Shown here: one piece after another, positions 14,171 to 27,600 of the stretch
How positions within the stretch are numbered: the stretch's first letter is position 1
Layout: the number at the start of each line of letters is the position of its first letter
Assembly (NCBI GenBank): GCA_036345935.2
Contig: JADWOT020000002.1
Span: 5,569,756 to 5,633,755 of the forward strand
DNA length: 64,000 nt
Direction: 5' to 3'
Source: Taenia hydatigena
Taxonomy: Eukaryota > Platyhelminthes > Cestoda > Cyclophyllidea > Taeniidae
Program-made: the position numbers and the translations under genes
The notes under the pieces: model-generated
What the model was told of the DNA's origin: nothing
The model's input: only the letters and a program-made list of their open reading frames with translations
Database searches by the model: none

Positions 14171-16204
14171 TAACTTGCTTCTTACATTTACGGCCTCGAA
14201 TTGCTGCAAAAATTGGTGGATCCATAGAGGTATCAGAGGTATCAGCTCCATGCATGAGTAACAGTTGCAACAGTAGCAGGTGGCCGTTTAAGGTAACATG
14301 CTCAAGTGAAACTTGCAGGCATCTGCTTCGCGAGGAAGAGGAGCGGGTGGTCGCCAAAATGAATTTTGCCATTTCGTAGTCTCCCTATTTGTACAAGGAA
14401 TAAACCTGCACATAAATGCGTCACGAGAAATCCCCCTATTTATTCGATAAACCATTGTACTTTTTACCATTTTGAGAGTATGCAGTGCGCAAAATTATTC
14501 TTATACGCAGTTGTGCTAGCAATGAGTAGAGCCGTTGTCTCCGTGAATGTCATAAAGCCAATGCAGAATACATACCTCGACACTAGCAAGAGTAAGCGCA
14601 GATTGGTTTCTTTCATTCAGTTTGGAGCCCTCATCGACACCATGAAAGACGAGACACCGAATTACATTCATGTGGTTGTAACGAACGGCTCTATCTAAAG
14701 GTGTCCGACCATACAAGTTTCGCACATCGGGGCAAGCTCAATGTTTAAGAAGTAATCGTACACATGGCAGATGATCTTTTGTGGCTGCACAGTGAAGCAC
14801 GGTGTTCATGATCTTGTCAGTGCAAGGAACCGAAGCGCCATGCTCAAGGAGGATCTTCAATGCGTCTTGATCTCCCTTATACGCTGCCAAATGAAGTGGA
14901 GGACACCGCGACTTCGCATCGTTTTCGTTAGGATCCGCCTAAGAAGAAAAAAGGCTACTGCCACATTTATCAGTCGCAGTAACCCTATATTACGAGTGCA
15001 TAGAACAGGTCTGATTTTGCTCTCCTTAAGATATTACGTTGACTCTTCTTGCCTGAAATTATTTTAAACTACCTACAAATTTACCTCCGCAATTTGGCGG
15101 CGTCTATTTTATTTTAGAGCACAGAAGATCTCAAATGCGAAATGCGACCTACATCGCTCTCCAACAAACGCTTCATGGCAGCGATATTGTTGTGAAGTAT
15201 GGCTTGAAAGAGGGTTTGTGGCTCATCACTTCTAATTTCCTCATCTTCTTCATCGTGCAATCTGCGTGAGTGCTGCAAAAGCAAATTTGATTTGATTAGA
15301 ACAATATGCTCATTATTTTGCTTCGATATATTTTTTTACTTATCGGCAACATAAGGGAGGGTCGATTGAATTCTAAGTCAAGTTATTTTGCCTCTAAATG
15401 CGTGAAATTCTGGGGCATCATATCACAGGGTTACTAAGAAAAAAGATTAGATGCAAAGGAAATAACGATGTCACGTGCCACAATATTAGCAGGAACCAGT
15501 GTAGATCCACTTCTATCAATTGATTGAACTTCTTCATGGACCTCGAGGGAAAGCAAGTATTGCACAACATCAGAGTGACCATGTGTACGGGCTTCCATTA
15601 GCGGTGTTTGATGGCTAATATTTTTTTGTATTGGCTGTGCCGTCAGATTTACACAGCAGAGTGACAGCGGCAAAATTGCCCTTCCTTGCCGCCCAGTGGA
15701 GGGGCGTGTTGCCAAGGTAATCACACAGGTAAGTGTGAGCCCCATTATCGAGGAGGAGCTGCATCATCTCTATGTTACCCATTAATGTAGCTTCTGTGAG
15801 TGGAGTCGTCGTGGGATCTTCTGTATGCACATTAGGATCAGCCTAGAAAATGTGAAGTAATGTTGATCAGATGCGTGGACTGGTTTACCCATGTTGAACA
15901 GGCGATGTTTCCCTACGAATGATAACAGAATCGAGCGTTATAGCTGATAATACTATTGCCTGGCAACAGGCACTATGTTTGGCTAGCTGCGCAAGTGTTA
16001 TGCACGGATTTATAAAATGGAAAGTGTGAGCCTTGTTAGTCATCTCATGTCGAATAAAGAACTATAAGGTTAATCAATGGCGAAGAGTTAAAGACGACTC
16101 ACGCCGTTTTCCAGCAGCTGCCTTGCGACCGAGAGCAGATTATTTTCCACTGCTTGAGACAAGGTAACTGAAGTGATGCCACCATCTATAGGGGCGGTAT
16201 CCAT
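14171..16204 (-). pseudogene. Ankyrin-repeat protein gene, disrupted (copy 1)
   Basis: Five exon-like blocks on the minus strand. Exon A, 16204-16103: ATG, 34 codons ending LSVARQLLENG before a GTGAGT donor. Exon B, 15842 to about 15465: begins ADPN after a TTTTCTAG acceptor and holds two repeats, including GNTPLHWAARKG and QTPLMEARTHGH. Exon C, 15272-15153: 40 codons after TTTTGCAG, containing LFQAILHNNIAAMKRLLESD before GTAGGT. Exon D, 14938-14576: 121 codons, about three repeats, including PPLHLAAYKGDQDALKILL and GRTPLDRAVRYNH, then GTATGT. Block E, about 14345-14171: LLLLQLLLMHGADT. Ankyrin repeats (helix-turn-helix-loop units of about 33 residues with TPLH cores) usually bind proteins. 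Two lesions are visible: a frame change at the 7-T run 15621-15627 in B, and an in-frame TGA at 14740-14738 in D where a glycine codon (GGA) is expected. It is therefore probably a pseudogene, unless both lesions are sequencing errors. The partner protein is unknown. Confidence 0.8.
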
Positions 16205-16214
16205 TCGTCTATCC

Positions 16215-18309
16215 TTTAAAGTAGAAAAGCAGTGAAGAAAACCCCTGTAAAAATTTCTGTTAAACATAACTGTACCAAGTTGAAATCGCGATAGTAGACA
16301 ATTAAACCGTTTCATTAAAAAGACAATGTCGCAGCAAACATAAAAGCGACCTATATATAAAAATGAAGATTTATATGAACCCTGGAGCCACTTGTACTGA
16401 AATGCTCTCATGAATAAACTGATCAAAATTCAAATCATTTGACATCCGTTTGCCGCAATGACCTCTAACGTGTTAAAATAAAACAAGCTGAAGTATGTTC
16501 TTGTCGGCACAGACATTTTGAGTTGTGGAGACAACGGTAATTTTGTTATTACAGCAATCGTGCTTGATTGAGCGTGCGGAATTTTAATCCATTAATTGTC
16601 TGTGAGCTTTTCCAGCAATCAGACTCGATGTATTGAGCACTTATAACGGCGATGGCTTATTCTTGCCAATAGCAGTGCGACGGAGGTCAATGGAAGTGAT
16701 GCGACACATGGGCTTTCATTTTCATGTGCATATATTGGCCGATCCATGCTAACTTTTGAAATGTTATCAGATAAACATGATTGTCCCTGTGCTGAAAGTC
16801 ACTAATTATCCATGCCTGAGCAAAGTTCGGAACTTTAAATACTATGCAGCACCATATGTTGCGGTACAGGTCTCCGGATCACATTTAAATTAACACAGCG
16901 CTTACAATAAGGCTTCTTGATCCGATAATTTTGGTCAGTTTTTGTCAATAATTGCCCATTGAAGGAAACCTGGATGGACCTATGTAACAAGGCGCTAATA
17001 ATAGGCAGAATAAATCGATCTAGATGCAAGCCAAACCACTGAATAAATGCTTATAATAGAAAATGTAAGCAACGCGATTAGCTCGCTCTTTGTTTTTCCT
17101 GTGATTCGAAATCTAGCATCATGCGTAATTACGACTTCTACCTTAAAGACTGTGCGTAATGAATCCGGTTGTGCCACTCTAGACACAAGTTGGAGAAGGT
17201 CGCTTGCAGCCCCTAAGTGCTTGTCTCATTTCCTATAAATTAAGCAAGAGACCTATGATTTTCGTATAATGTTGAATAATGACTAAGGAAACAAACTTAG
17301 GCATCCATGAAGCGAAATGTGTTTTGATGATGACGGTTGCAGACTTAATTGCGATTCATCATATAATTAACAAGCCTGCACAAAACGTTCTCCAATGGCT
17401 GTACAAAAGGAAAATATCATTCCACCTTTGTGATTGCTTTCTGAATGTATCGCATAGCTAAGCTAAGGCAAGATCGTATACCTCTGACTGTATTCAGTGA
17501 AATGTCTTGAAGTAAATGTTAACACCACGAAAGTGTAGCTTAGCTTTTGCTATGGATAATAGCTGCAGAGAAAGTTCAAAGTATATCTGTCAGGGACTCA
17601 AATATAATATAAATACCATGATTTAGGAAAACGGCAAAGTAAATTGACTAAAGCATCTTCTGTTTGCCAAGTATCCTGCCTCGTGGCCTCCTCAACGTCT
17701 GGCCGATATAACCATTTCTCAAAAAAAACATTCCGTTGGGAATTGTGCGATCTAATCCTATGTGAACGCGAAGAAATTGGTAGGATTACGCGCGCACTTC
17801 GAAGACACTTTGCAATAATGCAAGAGATAGAATTGGCATCATAAAAACCCCTCGCTTGGCCCACTTTTTGAACCGATGGCATTCCTTCCCTTATTTGAAA
17901 TACGTGCGCATACTAAACTTTCCAGTGCGAACCAAATAAATTCATGCACTCTTGTTATCAACACCAGGCTCGGAGTGTACCTTATCCCCCTTCTCGCATT
18001 TATTCTGAGGATTAAAGAACAAGTGGCATCGCATCTTGGCGCTATGTGCAATGAATTGCGTGAAGTTCAAGGCAACAAAGACTTGACAGACAAAATCTAT
18101 ATAAGTGTCTGTTTTGAGGTTTTGCAATTGAACTTTCAATTCAGGATTTGGTATGCATTGACAGAGACTCAATGGGTTTTATAAAAGCCCACTTTCGTCA
18201 TAGTAATGAATGCCTGCATATCTTTACGAGCTGAGGCATGGCTCCCAGCTTTTGCCCAGGAATGGGACGAAATTAAGCCTCGTTGGTGTAAAATGAGTCA
18301 GTCAACACT
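16215..18309. other. Intergenic, no gene recognised
   Basis: Upstream of the first ankyrin remnant and before the right older arm. Any 5' untranslated exon or promoter of the ankyrin gene should lie here, but I cannot place one. Only short, unsupported open stretches are seen. Confidence 0.55.
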
Positions 18310-21300
18310 TTACCCTCATTAAATTTCTTTACGCGGAATTTCATTAAATTTCTTCGATTGCTTATATTTGGTAAAAGGTAGTTGATAAGGCTTAAACCTC
18401 TTATTTGAAAAATGCGAATCGTAAATGGCCTTGTGGAATGCTTGAAACACAGAAATGTGACCAGACATTGTCGGCGACCCGCATGTCATCAGAAATATTT
18501 CTATAACTTCGCGATCGTCAGAGCACAGAGCGCACTTTGAATGAAAAGCGTTTAATATCAGATCAAGGTCAGGCCTGAAGTGTCTTTCGACTCACCCATA
18601 TTTCATCCCAACATCGATCCGTCAGATGGTTCCATACGTTTAAGCTTTCTTGACCACTGGCATAGGTGAGCAAATCCACGTGCATTAAAATTCATGTAAA
18701 CAATGTTTGAGAGCAATGATCAGCGCATTTCGCAAAAAAAGCCAAAGATTTCATGAGGCAAACACTGAAAACGGAACATTTCATTATTTCAGTGTGTGAA
18801 GTTTGACTCCAGATGGCAGTTGTTCGGTTTGAAAGTTTAGTTACAGTCAAAATTTATGGGCTGAAAGAAGGGAATCGATTGTGTGTATTGTAGTTTACTT
18901 ATCCGTTTGGCTTGCCTGACACACAGCTGTTACAGCCTGCTAGAGTTGGTGAAGGTGGTGCTCTATCTCATTGATCACCTCACTTTCGATTCAGCAAACA
19001 ACTTTTTGAAGTACTCGATGATCCTGCATGGCTATTCACAATGACGACGTGTGTGCTAGCTGGTCTTCCAGTCAGGGGACGTCGCCTCCCACCAAATATC
19101 GCGTGGTTCGAGTGGGCTCGCGATAACGACAGTCTGCCCACCGAAGAGGAGAAGCCGGAGATGGTGCAGAATGCGACAGAAATAAGGAAAGATTTTGATC
19201 AGAAAGGTGGTGACGCTATTGATGCTCCTGCTAGTACTGCCAACCGAGAAGACTAGGTTAGTCAAGCAACTCACAGCGCAAAGGACATTCATTGAATGGT
19301 CAGTGGAAGTTGATACTATTATTATGTTATTGCCTTAGGATTTTACGCTCTCCGATACCACATCTGATGCCGTTTCATCATTCGCAAAAATACGCCATTC
19401 GCTTAAAATCCGAACGCGAAAACTTTTCCGGTCCTTACATAACATTCTACTTATCACTCAACTTGGAATCACAGGGCGTTGTTATCTGGCACCCATTGCT
19501 TTAACCAGAACGCAGATGTTTGTACTACGTACTGCTTTATGGAATTCCTGGGAACTGACAATCATCGTGATGAACTAAGTGATCACCATAAAACTTTTTC
19601 TTCAAAAATGTCTTGCGTGAAGATCAGTCTCACCCAGAGTCGAGACAAACGTCCAGTAACTGTCTATGCTATGCATTTGTTGAGTGTTCGGCAAGTTTAC
19701 AACAATGGCGCACGAGCTACAGTTCTCCTCTTTACTTTACCAGACTGCTTGAAGTTGAAGAATGCAGACTTTTGTCCTTGGTCAGCGCTGAGTGACAAAG
19801 GCGCGAAGGCTCTACTCGACAGCCTTTTTTCGAAGACATCCAACACAAGGAGTGCTCTACATGTCCTCTGGATAAGGACGGTGACGGCGATAGTGGAAGT
19901 AAATGCAGTAATTGGCTATCCGACTCCTGCTCTTTGGTTCACGAAAGCGCTGGCACAGTGCAGAAATCTTCACCAAAATCGGATGCTCAAGGCGAAGTCG
20001 CCAAGCTGGTTTTCAGCTTGTCTTTATATAGTGAAGCCTCATCCAGCGACGAATATGATGACACTGTCAGTGAGCCTGATAAAGCAAGTAAAGAGCTGTC
20101 TCAATTCGCTTCATCGCGAGCTTACAAGGACGTTCGTGTGCCCCATCCACCAATAACGGCTTGCGCGGAATACAGACGAGAATACGACAGGATGGGAAGG
20201 TCAATTAACGTAGGCCTAGATTCGGATTGGAGGTGGTTTGTTCGTAGAACTCGATGTCCATACGATTTGCTCCGCAACAAAATACGGACCTTTCGATGAC
20301 AGGTATCCTAATCCCACCATGGCGAGCCAACTCGGGTCATGGCTCGATCCCATGGTAAGTCAACTGATCACAGTAATTCTTTTGGGGCGAGTATGTTAAT
20401 GTTGAGTTTATTAAGCAACGTGTGCCTTCCTAAATTGCACAAAATAGATTGCATTCTTGGTGCTATTTAAAGACGTTTAAGTAAAATTGGTAAATATTAA
20501 TTCCACTACTGGGTGCAGTTCATTGCTTGATTAAAATGCATGTGGTGTGAGAGTGGGAGTGCAAGCCAAGAATGCATGCACAGCAGACATTTTCTAATTA
20601 TATATGGGAAAAGGTGTTGTCTCCGCTGCCATCTTTGCTCAATCTGATGCCCCACAGCGCATTACCAAGACCTCAGCTTAGTAGTGTTCCCTGGATGACG
20701 CCGCTCGACGCTCTCTCGCTCTTCGACCACGTGCCCATCCCCGTCATAGAAGAACGTTTGGAGAGATTGCCTATCCTCCACTTACCCGTCTGCGCTTTCT
20801 TGTCGTTATGGGTCTGGTCACCAACTGGATAGCGTAGATTTCAATCATGGAGTGCTATGCGACACATGGTGTGTCACGATTTCATCCTTCGCTCATCAGT
20901 AGCCCTGTGGCTGCATGCGTGCTGCAGCCTTTGAGCTGGGGCTGCGGTCAGGCTCCTCTCATGGACCTCTGGCCCTTGTGGCTGCTTCGTCGCCTCCTCG
21001 TCCTGTCACTCAGATTCTCCCAACTTCGATTCTCCTTCCTGCGCCGCAGGCAACACCACCTCCAACACATGTTTCCTTTCTCTGATCTCAACGAGCTTTA
21101 GAGTCACATCCCGTTTCGCTACATTGTACCCTACACTCTAAGCTCTTGTTAGAAATAATCTATTAATTTCGTCTTAGTGATATTTAAATTGATGTTTCTT
21201 TATGGAATCGAATGCACATCATGCATTATTTTTTTCGTAACGAATTTTGTTACATTTAGCAGAAACTACGCAACACATGATCCTTGATTCGCGTTTCTAT

Positions 21301-23150
21301 TTGAGAGTGGATTTCCTGGCTTTGTAGGAGTGGCTCACATTGCATTCACCTCGCTCGAAGGACTTGTGCAATTGCACGACGCGACTGGTGTTGGCATCGC
21401 CAAATCAGTTTGTGGTACATTCTAACTTCATTTTTGCTGTAAAAATGGCATTCACTGTCAGCTATTATGTGTGGTCTCACCAAATCTATCCAGTTTTGTT
21501 GAAAATATGCAACAGCACTAAATTTTCTCGCCAAGAGTGGGCCGCAAAACAGACTTTGCATTGGAAACGAACCACGTCATTGACAAAGTGATTTATCATG
21601 AAAGCCAATACATTGCCCCCAATTGTCATACTTTAATTGCAACGGGATTTCCTCCTGACATTTAATGATTTGCTCCGGTTATGTATCTTAACCACCGGTC
21701 ATAGTTGAGGCTTTCTGCCACAAATGCGGATACCTTCGCTGGTTTAAATAGAACATGCGACTGATCCTAATATAATTGTACAACGTAGATTGGATAACTT
21801 ATTAGGTAATTTATATTAGGTAAGCACGACCTTTTGGGTGGGAAGCGAGGGAGTAGTTGGAACCTAATACAAAACAAACCGGTCGGTTTCGCCGACGTGG
21901 CGAGTCTGCTCCCTTAACTGCTACCGATTCGCTGCCTAACTAGAGCTCAAGTATTATATTAAAGATGCCTAAAATCATTCAACCTTCTCTTACCAGGGGT
22001 AGTGGAAGTAAAAGAGTAGGAAAACATGATAACCATACACTGGCGGTAACGTTTGAGGATGTTCTATCTCTAAAATGACATTAATTATAAAGGTTTGATG
22101 AAAACTGTCAGCTCCAACATTCACTTATATTTCAGCGCCAATAAAATTCCACTGATCCCATGGGCGCGATCGCAAAGGTTATTTTCGGCGACAATAGATG
22201 TCGAAGTCTTTTTCGACTCTGACATCAACTAATGCCGCAAGGTACTAGCTCGGCTTATCGGAGACTTATATCATCGTTACCTAGTGCCTAGTGAGGATGA
22301 TGTTGAGTACGCTAGGAATCTGCAACTCCTAGTAGGACGGGCGAATCAGGGCATATTACTCGACAGGATCACTAGTTGGGTGATCGTTTAATTTAGGGCG
22401 TGGATCCAGCCACATAGTGTTGCGGGGTACCCACGCACAGATGAACAACGACCTTAGTCAATTAATCGAGGTAGCAACAGGAAAGTGTTGGGAGCTCCTT
22501 CTGACATCGCTTCCTAATACGTCCAACCGATGTGCAAAACTTGAATATCCACGCTTGATCCCTCCGCTCTGCGACCCAAGATTATAAAGCAAATGCTTCC
22601 TATTCTGCCTACACTAAAATGCCTTAACAAACTATAGGGACGCTTCTTAGCTCGGGTGCAGCTGCGCTAAAAGCATACCCTGAGCTTTCCCAAACCTGTG
22701 CAACGCGATGTCGCATCGGTGTCTTCTTTGCAAAACTGATCTCAGTGGAATGAGGAAGACATTAATAAATGAAAGACATCGTTAGCATTTGCAACATGAA
22801 AAGAAACCTAATCGATGTGACTTATTGTGTCCAGAACTACCTTAGCATGTGATGCTTGGAGTCGATTTCCTTCGTAATGCCAAAACGGCTCCGAAATATC
22901 GAAAAGGATGCTTCTGTCTACTAATGCAGAGAGGCAGACATGGTTGCGGTGTCCCCTAAAATAGACGCAGCTGAAATCTGCAGTGTGCATTTCGAGGCTG
23001 CAACTAGTTTTACTTGCAAATTGCTTGAGCTCTGCTCACAGTCACCGCACTTCGCTGGTAGTAAGGAGGTGGAACTTTGCTCATTGTTGAGCAAGTGTCG
23101 AGACGTTCTCATTGCAAGGAGCGGAACTCAGACTAACAAGCCCCACTAAA
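18310..23150 (-). repeat. Older inverted repeat, right arm
   Basis: Reverse-complement partner of 6510-11005, diverged and rich in indels. Relative to the left arm it carries an extra segment of about 330 bp at roughly 18800-19135, placed just after a shared ATTATTTCAG acceptor-like motif. It lacks about 58 bp before the donor near 20354. The ankyrin remnant lies in the loop between the two arms. Confidence 0.82.
19041..21104 (+). pseudogene. Broken multi-exon gene of unknown function, right copy
   Basis: Inverted paralogue of the minus-strand remnant at 8669-10521. The 71-codon block 19041-19256 ends in ATEIRKDFDQKG and a stop, with its first part lying in sequence absent from the left copy. 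Blocks at 19613-19795 (EDQSHPESRQTSSN, CYAFVECSAS) and about 19810-20300 (acidic CPLDKDGDGDSGS, SSSDEYDDTVSEPDKAS) follow. A GTAAGT donor follows the bases CCCATG near 20354. The block at about 20600-21100 matches AQSDAPQRITKTSA of the left copy but then meets two adjacent stop codons, TAGTAG in register. No assignable domain. The Asp-rich stretch is only loosely EF-hand-like, and I do not claim calcium binding. The stops and length changes against the other copy suggest both are decayed relics of one gene. Confidence 0.5.
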
Positions 23151-26100
23151 ATGCCATGGGCATCGGCAAAGCTAGACCCATTAAGCAACCACCCAAATGC
23201 ATGTTGCTAATTCTCCTAGAAGAAGCAGACCGATAGGTGGAAAAGATGACCAAGGATGAGGTCAAAGAGCCATAAAAGTCACGACGCGCCTCTCCAATCG
23301 CACTGGTAAAAAAGCAGCGTAGCTGCGAAGAATGTGATTCCCCTAGCCTATGTATATAAATAATTGAGTTCTCTTCATGAATTAAAGTGGTTCTCTACTC
23401 TGAACTTAAAATACGGATACTGGCACGCAGAAGTGGTGGAAATGGACAAAAAGAAGACAGATTTGTAGTGTCAACAGGCCTGATGCAATCTAATCAATGC
23501 TAGTTGATCTCCGCAATGCTGCAGCCAAAGCAAGTGCTTTTTACAGCCAGCATTAATTAGTCTCTCAAAACGCTGCCTAATCTATTTCGGTGACATCTTA
23601 TTTTGGCAAAGACATCTGAGAGCGCAACTCCAATCTAAAAACTAGTACTAACTTTTCAGCGAGATGCAGGGTTAGCCATGGACTCAAAAATGCCATTTCT
23701 TTCCTTGGCACCTTCCTGCGACATAACGTCTCTTCAGACGAAACGGCAGTGACTGAAGACCGTACGAGACAGGTGGCGACATGTCCAATACAGTTTCCCG
23801 CAGTTCCCTTAACTTGAAGTCTACTGCAGGCGTCTTGTTATAGACCTTTATAAGATTGCTTGCCTCCTCATGCACAATTTGAGAAGTGGGCACAAATGAA
23901 TTTTAAGTGGAAGTACGAGTAGGATAAAACACTTGGAGAACTAAAGGGGGATGTAAAAGGGTTCAATTTTTCTTGAAGAAGCCATTCCTTTATCATCGTT
24001 TGAATGTAGACGCAAACGACCACCTTACCTATTAAAATAAAAATGCTTAATTGCCTTCTGCCTTCTCACACTGGGACAGTCAATAAAAGGAACCGAAAAG
24101 AGAAGGAAACTTTACAATATTCACCCTTTTTGGGGCGGCTGTCGATGCGAAACGTATTCTGCAATTAAAGGAATCTAGATGCATTCATTTTAGGGCTGAT
24201 TTTGTAAACTATTGCGCACGCCTTCAGTATGTCGCATAGGCGCAAAGGTATGTGTGACTATCATTCAACTTTTAACTACTTGGTTTATTTTACTAACAAA
24301 CATAGGCAGTTTTGCTATAAATTTACAACTGCGTTTGGGAATATCAGGCTTCATCAAGATTTCGTCTATATATCTATATGTCTCAACCTATCATTGCATT
24401 TATTTGAAGTAGCAAAAATGAAGCCGAAGAAAAGCGCTAGTAATTACGTTAAAAGATAAAGCAGGATAACTATACATCTGCAATCAGAACGTTGTTTAAG
24501 ACCATCAGCCCAAAAACAGCCACACGAACTTGCAATAAAAACTAGACCACCTACGGTAGAACATGATAAAGCTTCGAATTCAAGGCTGCTTAAAGGAAGA
24601 GACAAAGGGCTCTGGAAGTCTGCTCGTGCTATTTTGCCTGCCTAAATAATCAGCTACGATTTCTATGGTCTCCTCTCAAACAAGGTAAAGTTGAGTGCAC
24701 ACTATTTCAAAGCTTTTGCTCGAAGAAGCTCGTGCAACACCCAAACTGTAAGATATCAGCTCTTTACACATGATTTTGTGCACTGTCAAATGGAATCGTT
24801 CGTTACCAACTAAAACATGGGGAGGCTTTACTAGGAGAGGAAAAGTGAAGGCACGGATGAGAAATGAGTCATCCCTGCCTACCATTAAGTGTTATTACAA
24901 AACCAACTTAACAGCATCATCCCAACGATACTAGGACCCACACTTTTGACAAGATGTAGCATTTATTTCTTGCCGTCTACTTCAATAGTAGTGTAAACTT
25001 ATAAAAATGGGTGATTTACAAAGCATTCTTTAAGGAATGAAATGTGCTGCTCAATGCAAACTATCAACTAGAATAAAATTGGCATTAATTACTAAAGCTC
25101 ACAAGTCGGTTGGATTGCCTGAGGGTTAACAAAAAGGCCTAATAGACACTAATGGACACTAATGAGATGCTAATAATGTCAGTGCCTTCTACCACAATGT
25201 TCGAATTCAGGCGAAATTTCCATAACAGGGAAATCAACGAGACCAGTTAGAGATAGTGATGTCAAATATATACACAGCTGCTAGCAAATTAGAAGGCTAG
25301 TATGAAGGGTTTCTCCGAATCCGTCAAATGAAAGCCACAAACAGGTAAATGAGTTAAGATTTTAAAGTATGTGGAGGGAAAAGCGGTTGGATGGAGGGAG
25401 AAGAGGAAAATGAAACGCAAAGCAGAAATATTTTTGCCATCTTTTATTTTTTAATCGTACACGTAAGTGCACTGCCGAGTCGTATGATGTTTGGGAAGCG
25501 AAGCTCAGCCACAATGCATGGCACCTTCAGTTCCCTGCGCTGAGTGGTTGCTGGCTTTGCAGGGGTCGTCAAGTGGCCTTGAGTCTGGATAACAGGATTT
25601 GCTAGGCGATGGGATCGCGTGGCATGTAAACGCAGGCACACATCAGTGCATCCATTAGCAGTTAAATTACGCTACCTGGAAGTACAAAGGTAAATCAATG
25701 TGCCTAGCGGCAGCGGTTCCACCTGATCAGCGCAACACAAATATCTAGGAAATTATACACGGAAATTATACATAGATCCTATTATGATGAACCACGTGAA
25801 GTGGATTGCAGCCGCATTTCAATTCGAGATTTGAGTATTTGCATTCATAGACCCTATACTACAGGGTTTGAATTCGCATCCACATCCAAGAGAGCAGATT
25901 AATCTGGAACAACCAACTTCTTGTTAATTCAGTGTTGGACGTGTGCAAGTAGTGTAATATTTTGCATTTCCTTACGATGAACTAAGCGAATGCAGATATG
26001 CTCAACTCGAACACAAATGCTTGCGGGATGTGGCTTCAGCCTCTGAGAAGATGACCCACAACACACATGAGTAGAAGAAGTAGAAAATGTGATTCTATGA

Positions 26101-27439
26101 TGGCCATTTGCCTGATGTCAACCTTGAAATGTTTCGCAGGTATCGGCTCTAGATTGGCCAGGCTATTCAGTGTACGTGAACTCACGCGGTCACAAGTCAT
26201 CCTAAAGTCCCTTGGTAAGGCACTTGTGATGAATTTACTAATGTTAGGTTGTGAGTGAAATGACAGCCATTAGGGAGGCAACACGTAATGCAACAGATGA
26301 CGGCGCCTAAAGGTTTTCTCTTGCTTGAGAAGGTGATGCGACCCGTGGAATTGAGAATCTAGGGAAAGGAATCAAGCGTCATAGAGTAGGGCTGAATAAT
26401 AGCGCGTGCAGGATACCAGTAAGTGGGATGAAGGGAACGTTAAAATGAAGCATATCAGCGACGCTGGCGCATGTCAACTTATCCATTGTGCGAGTTACAA
26501 ATCACTGCTGGGAGCATGGCAAAATGAATTGGTTTTAAGCCTGAAGGCCTTACCCCATCAGCACTCCTCGATCGGTGAGACGCCATGTGCCGTGGAATCC
26601 TGCCAAAGGGAGATGTTTACGTAATGGACGACCTTAATGTTTAGATTTCGAATGCTTGAGTTAAGGACTGGATCGCTTCAAAGAGAAAACAGTGACATAA
26701 TGCATGACTGAGTGCCTTCGGTACCTACTTGCTACGCAACCATCCTCTAACAAGTCAATATTTGCCACTTTAAATGGTTCAAATCACCCCTGTAAAGCCA
26801 GTTGTTCAAGCACCATACCTTCTCCAAGGATCAACATGAGCATAACCATATTGACGCCGAGAAGGTTAGCTTTTTCAAAAAGGCGTCATGCCTTTTTTAA
26901 AATGCCGGCTAGACAGGATCTAGCCAGATCGCAAGTTTCATCTTACAAGTGACCAGCTTTCCAAACTGAATAAAAATTAATAAGAATATAATTGAAGGTG
27001 AAATAAACTGTAAAATTTTAGGAAGCCAAAATAATTCGCTTCCATGTGTTGTGCCAAATACAGCGCAAACTCCTTCGGACAGCCTACGGACCACCCTTTG
27101 ATTTTTAAAATGCGCTTGCGAGGTGCAGCCAGTAAAAGGTAGAGGCAGTCCACCCATAGTCCACCATTTTACCCACCAAAGGCAACGCATCATCCCCTCG
27201 TTTTTTCCACCTCCCATGCCAAATTAATATATTTTCAGGTAACCTTAATAACGAGGCAAATTGCTTATCTGATTCTCACAAGATTCAATTCAGCCATTGT
27301 TCTACCCAAAGCGGTCAGTCAGTGCCACGACCGAAAATAAAACGTCTTCTGGCTAACCGACACTATTCCTTGCGAATTTTAAGCGCCGTGCTTACTTTAT
27401 TCACATCGCTTGGCGTTGTTAGGGTCTATTTATTACTCG
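23151..27439. other. Intergenic, no gene recognised
   Basis: Unique-looking stretch between the older and the young inverted repeats. Isolated open stretches occur on the minus strand at 24885-24676 and 25641-25444 with protein-like composition. They have no recognisable domain and no supporting splice context, so I do not call them genes. A small direct repeat of ACACTAATG occurs near 25147-25170. Confidence 0.5.
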
Positions 27440-27600
27440 CTACGATCGTTGGCTTTGCGCACATGCATATTCCTTCCTTCAGTGCCCGTAAGGTGGCAAG
27501 GCTTGCATATTCTCTCTAGATGGAACGACGCTCATCATTGCCAGTCGCCTTTCGCCACTCTGGCGTCAACTGCCTTTAAGCATATTGGTAAGGAAAAAAT
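27440..27600 (+). repeat. Dispersed repeat, copy 1
   Basis: Same-strand similarity to 62610-62765. Both contain a T-C-rich CATTCCTTCCTTCAGTG-like core, then AAGGTGGCAAG / AAGGTAGCACA, then TTGCATAT, and a shared downstream pattern CTCTGG(T/C)G. Diverged by roughly a third by eye. It lies just outside the left end of the young palindrome. Type unknown. Confidence 0.6.

Noticed and set aside
19810..19930. EF-hand reading of the DKDGDGDSGS stretch
   Set aside because: Spacing and flanking helices do not fit a canonical EF-hand loop, and the gene is broken.
19479..20156. 225-codon ORF, the longest in the window
   Set aside because: It switches across the frames that are similar to the left copy (119-codon frame first, then a different one), so most of it is a chance reading through the pseudogene.
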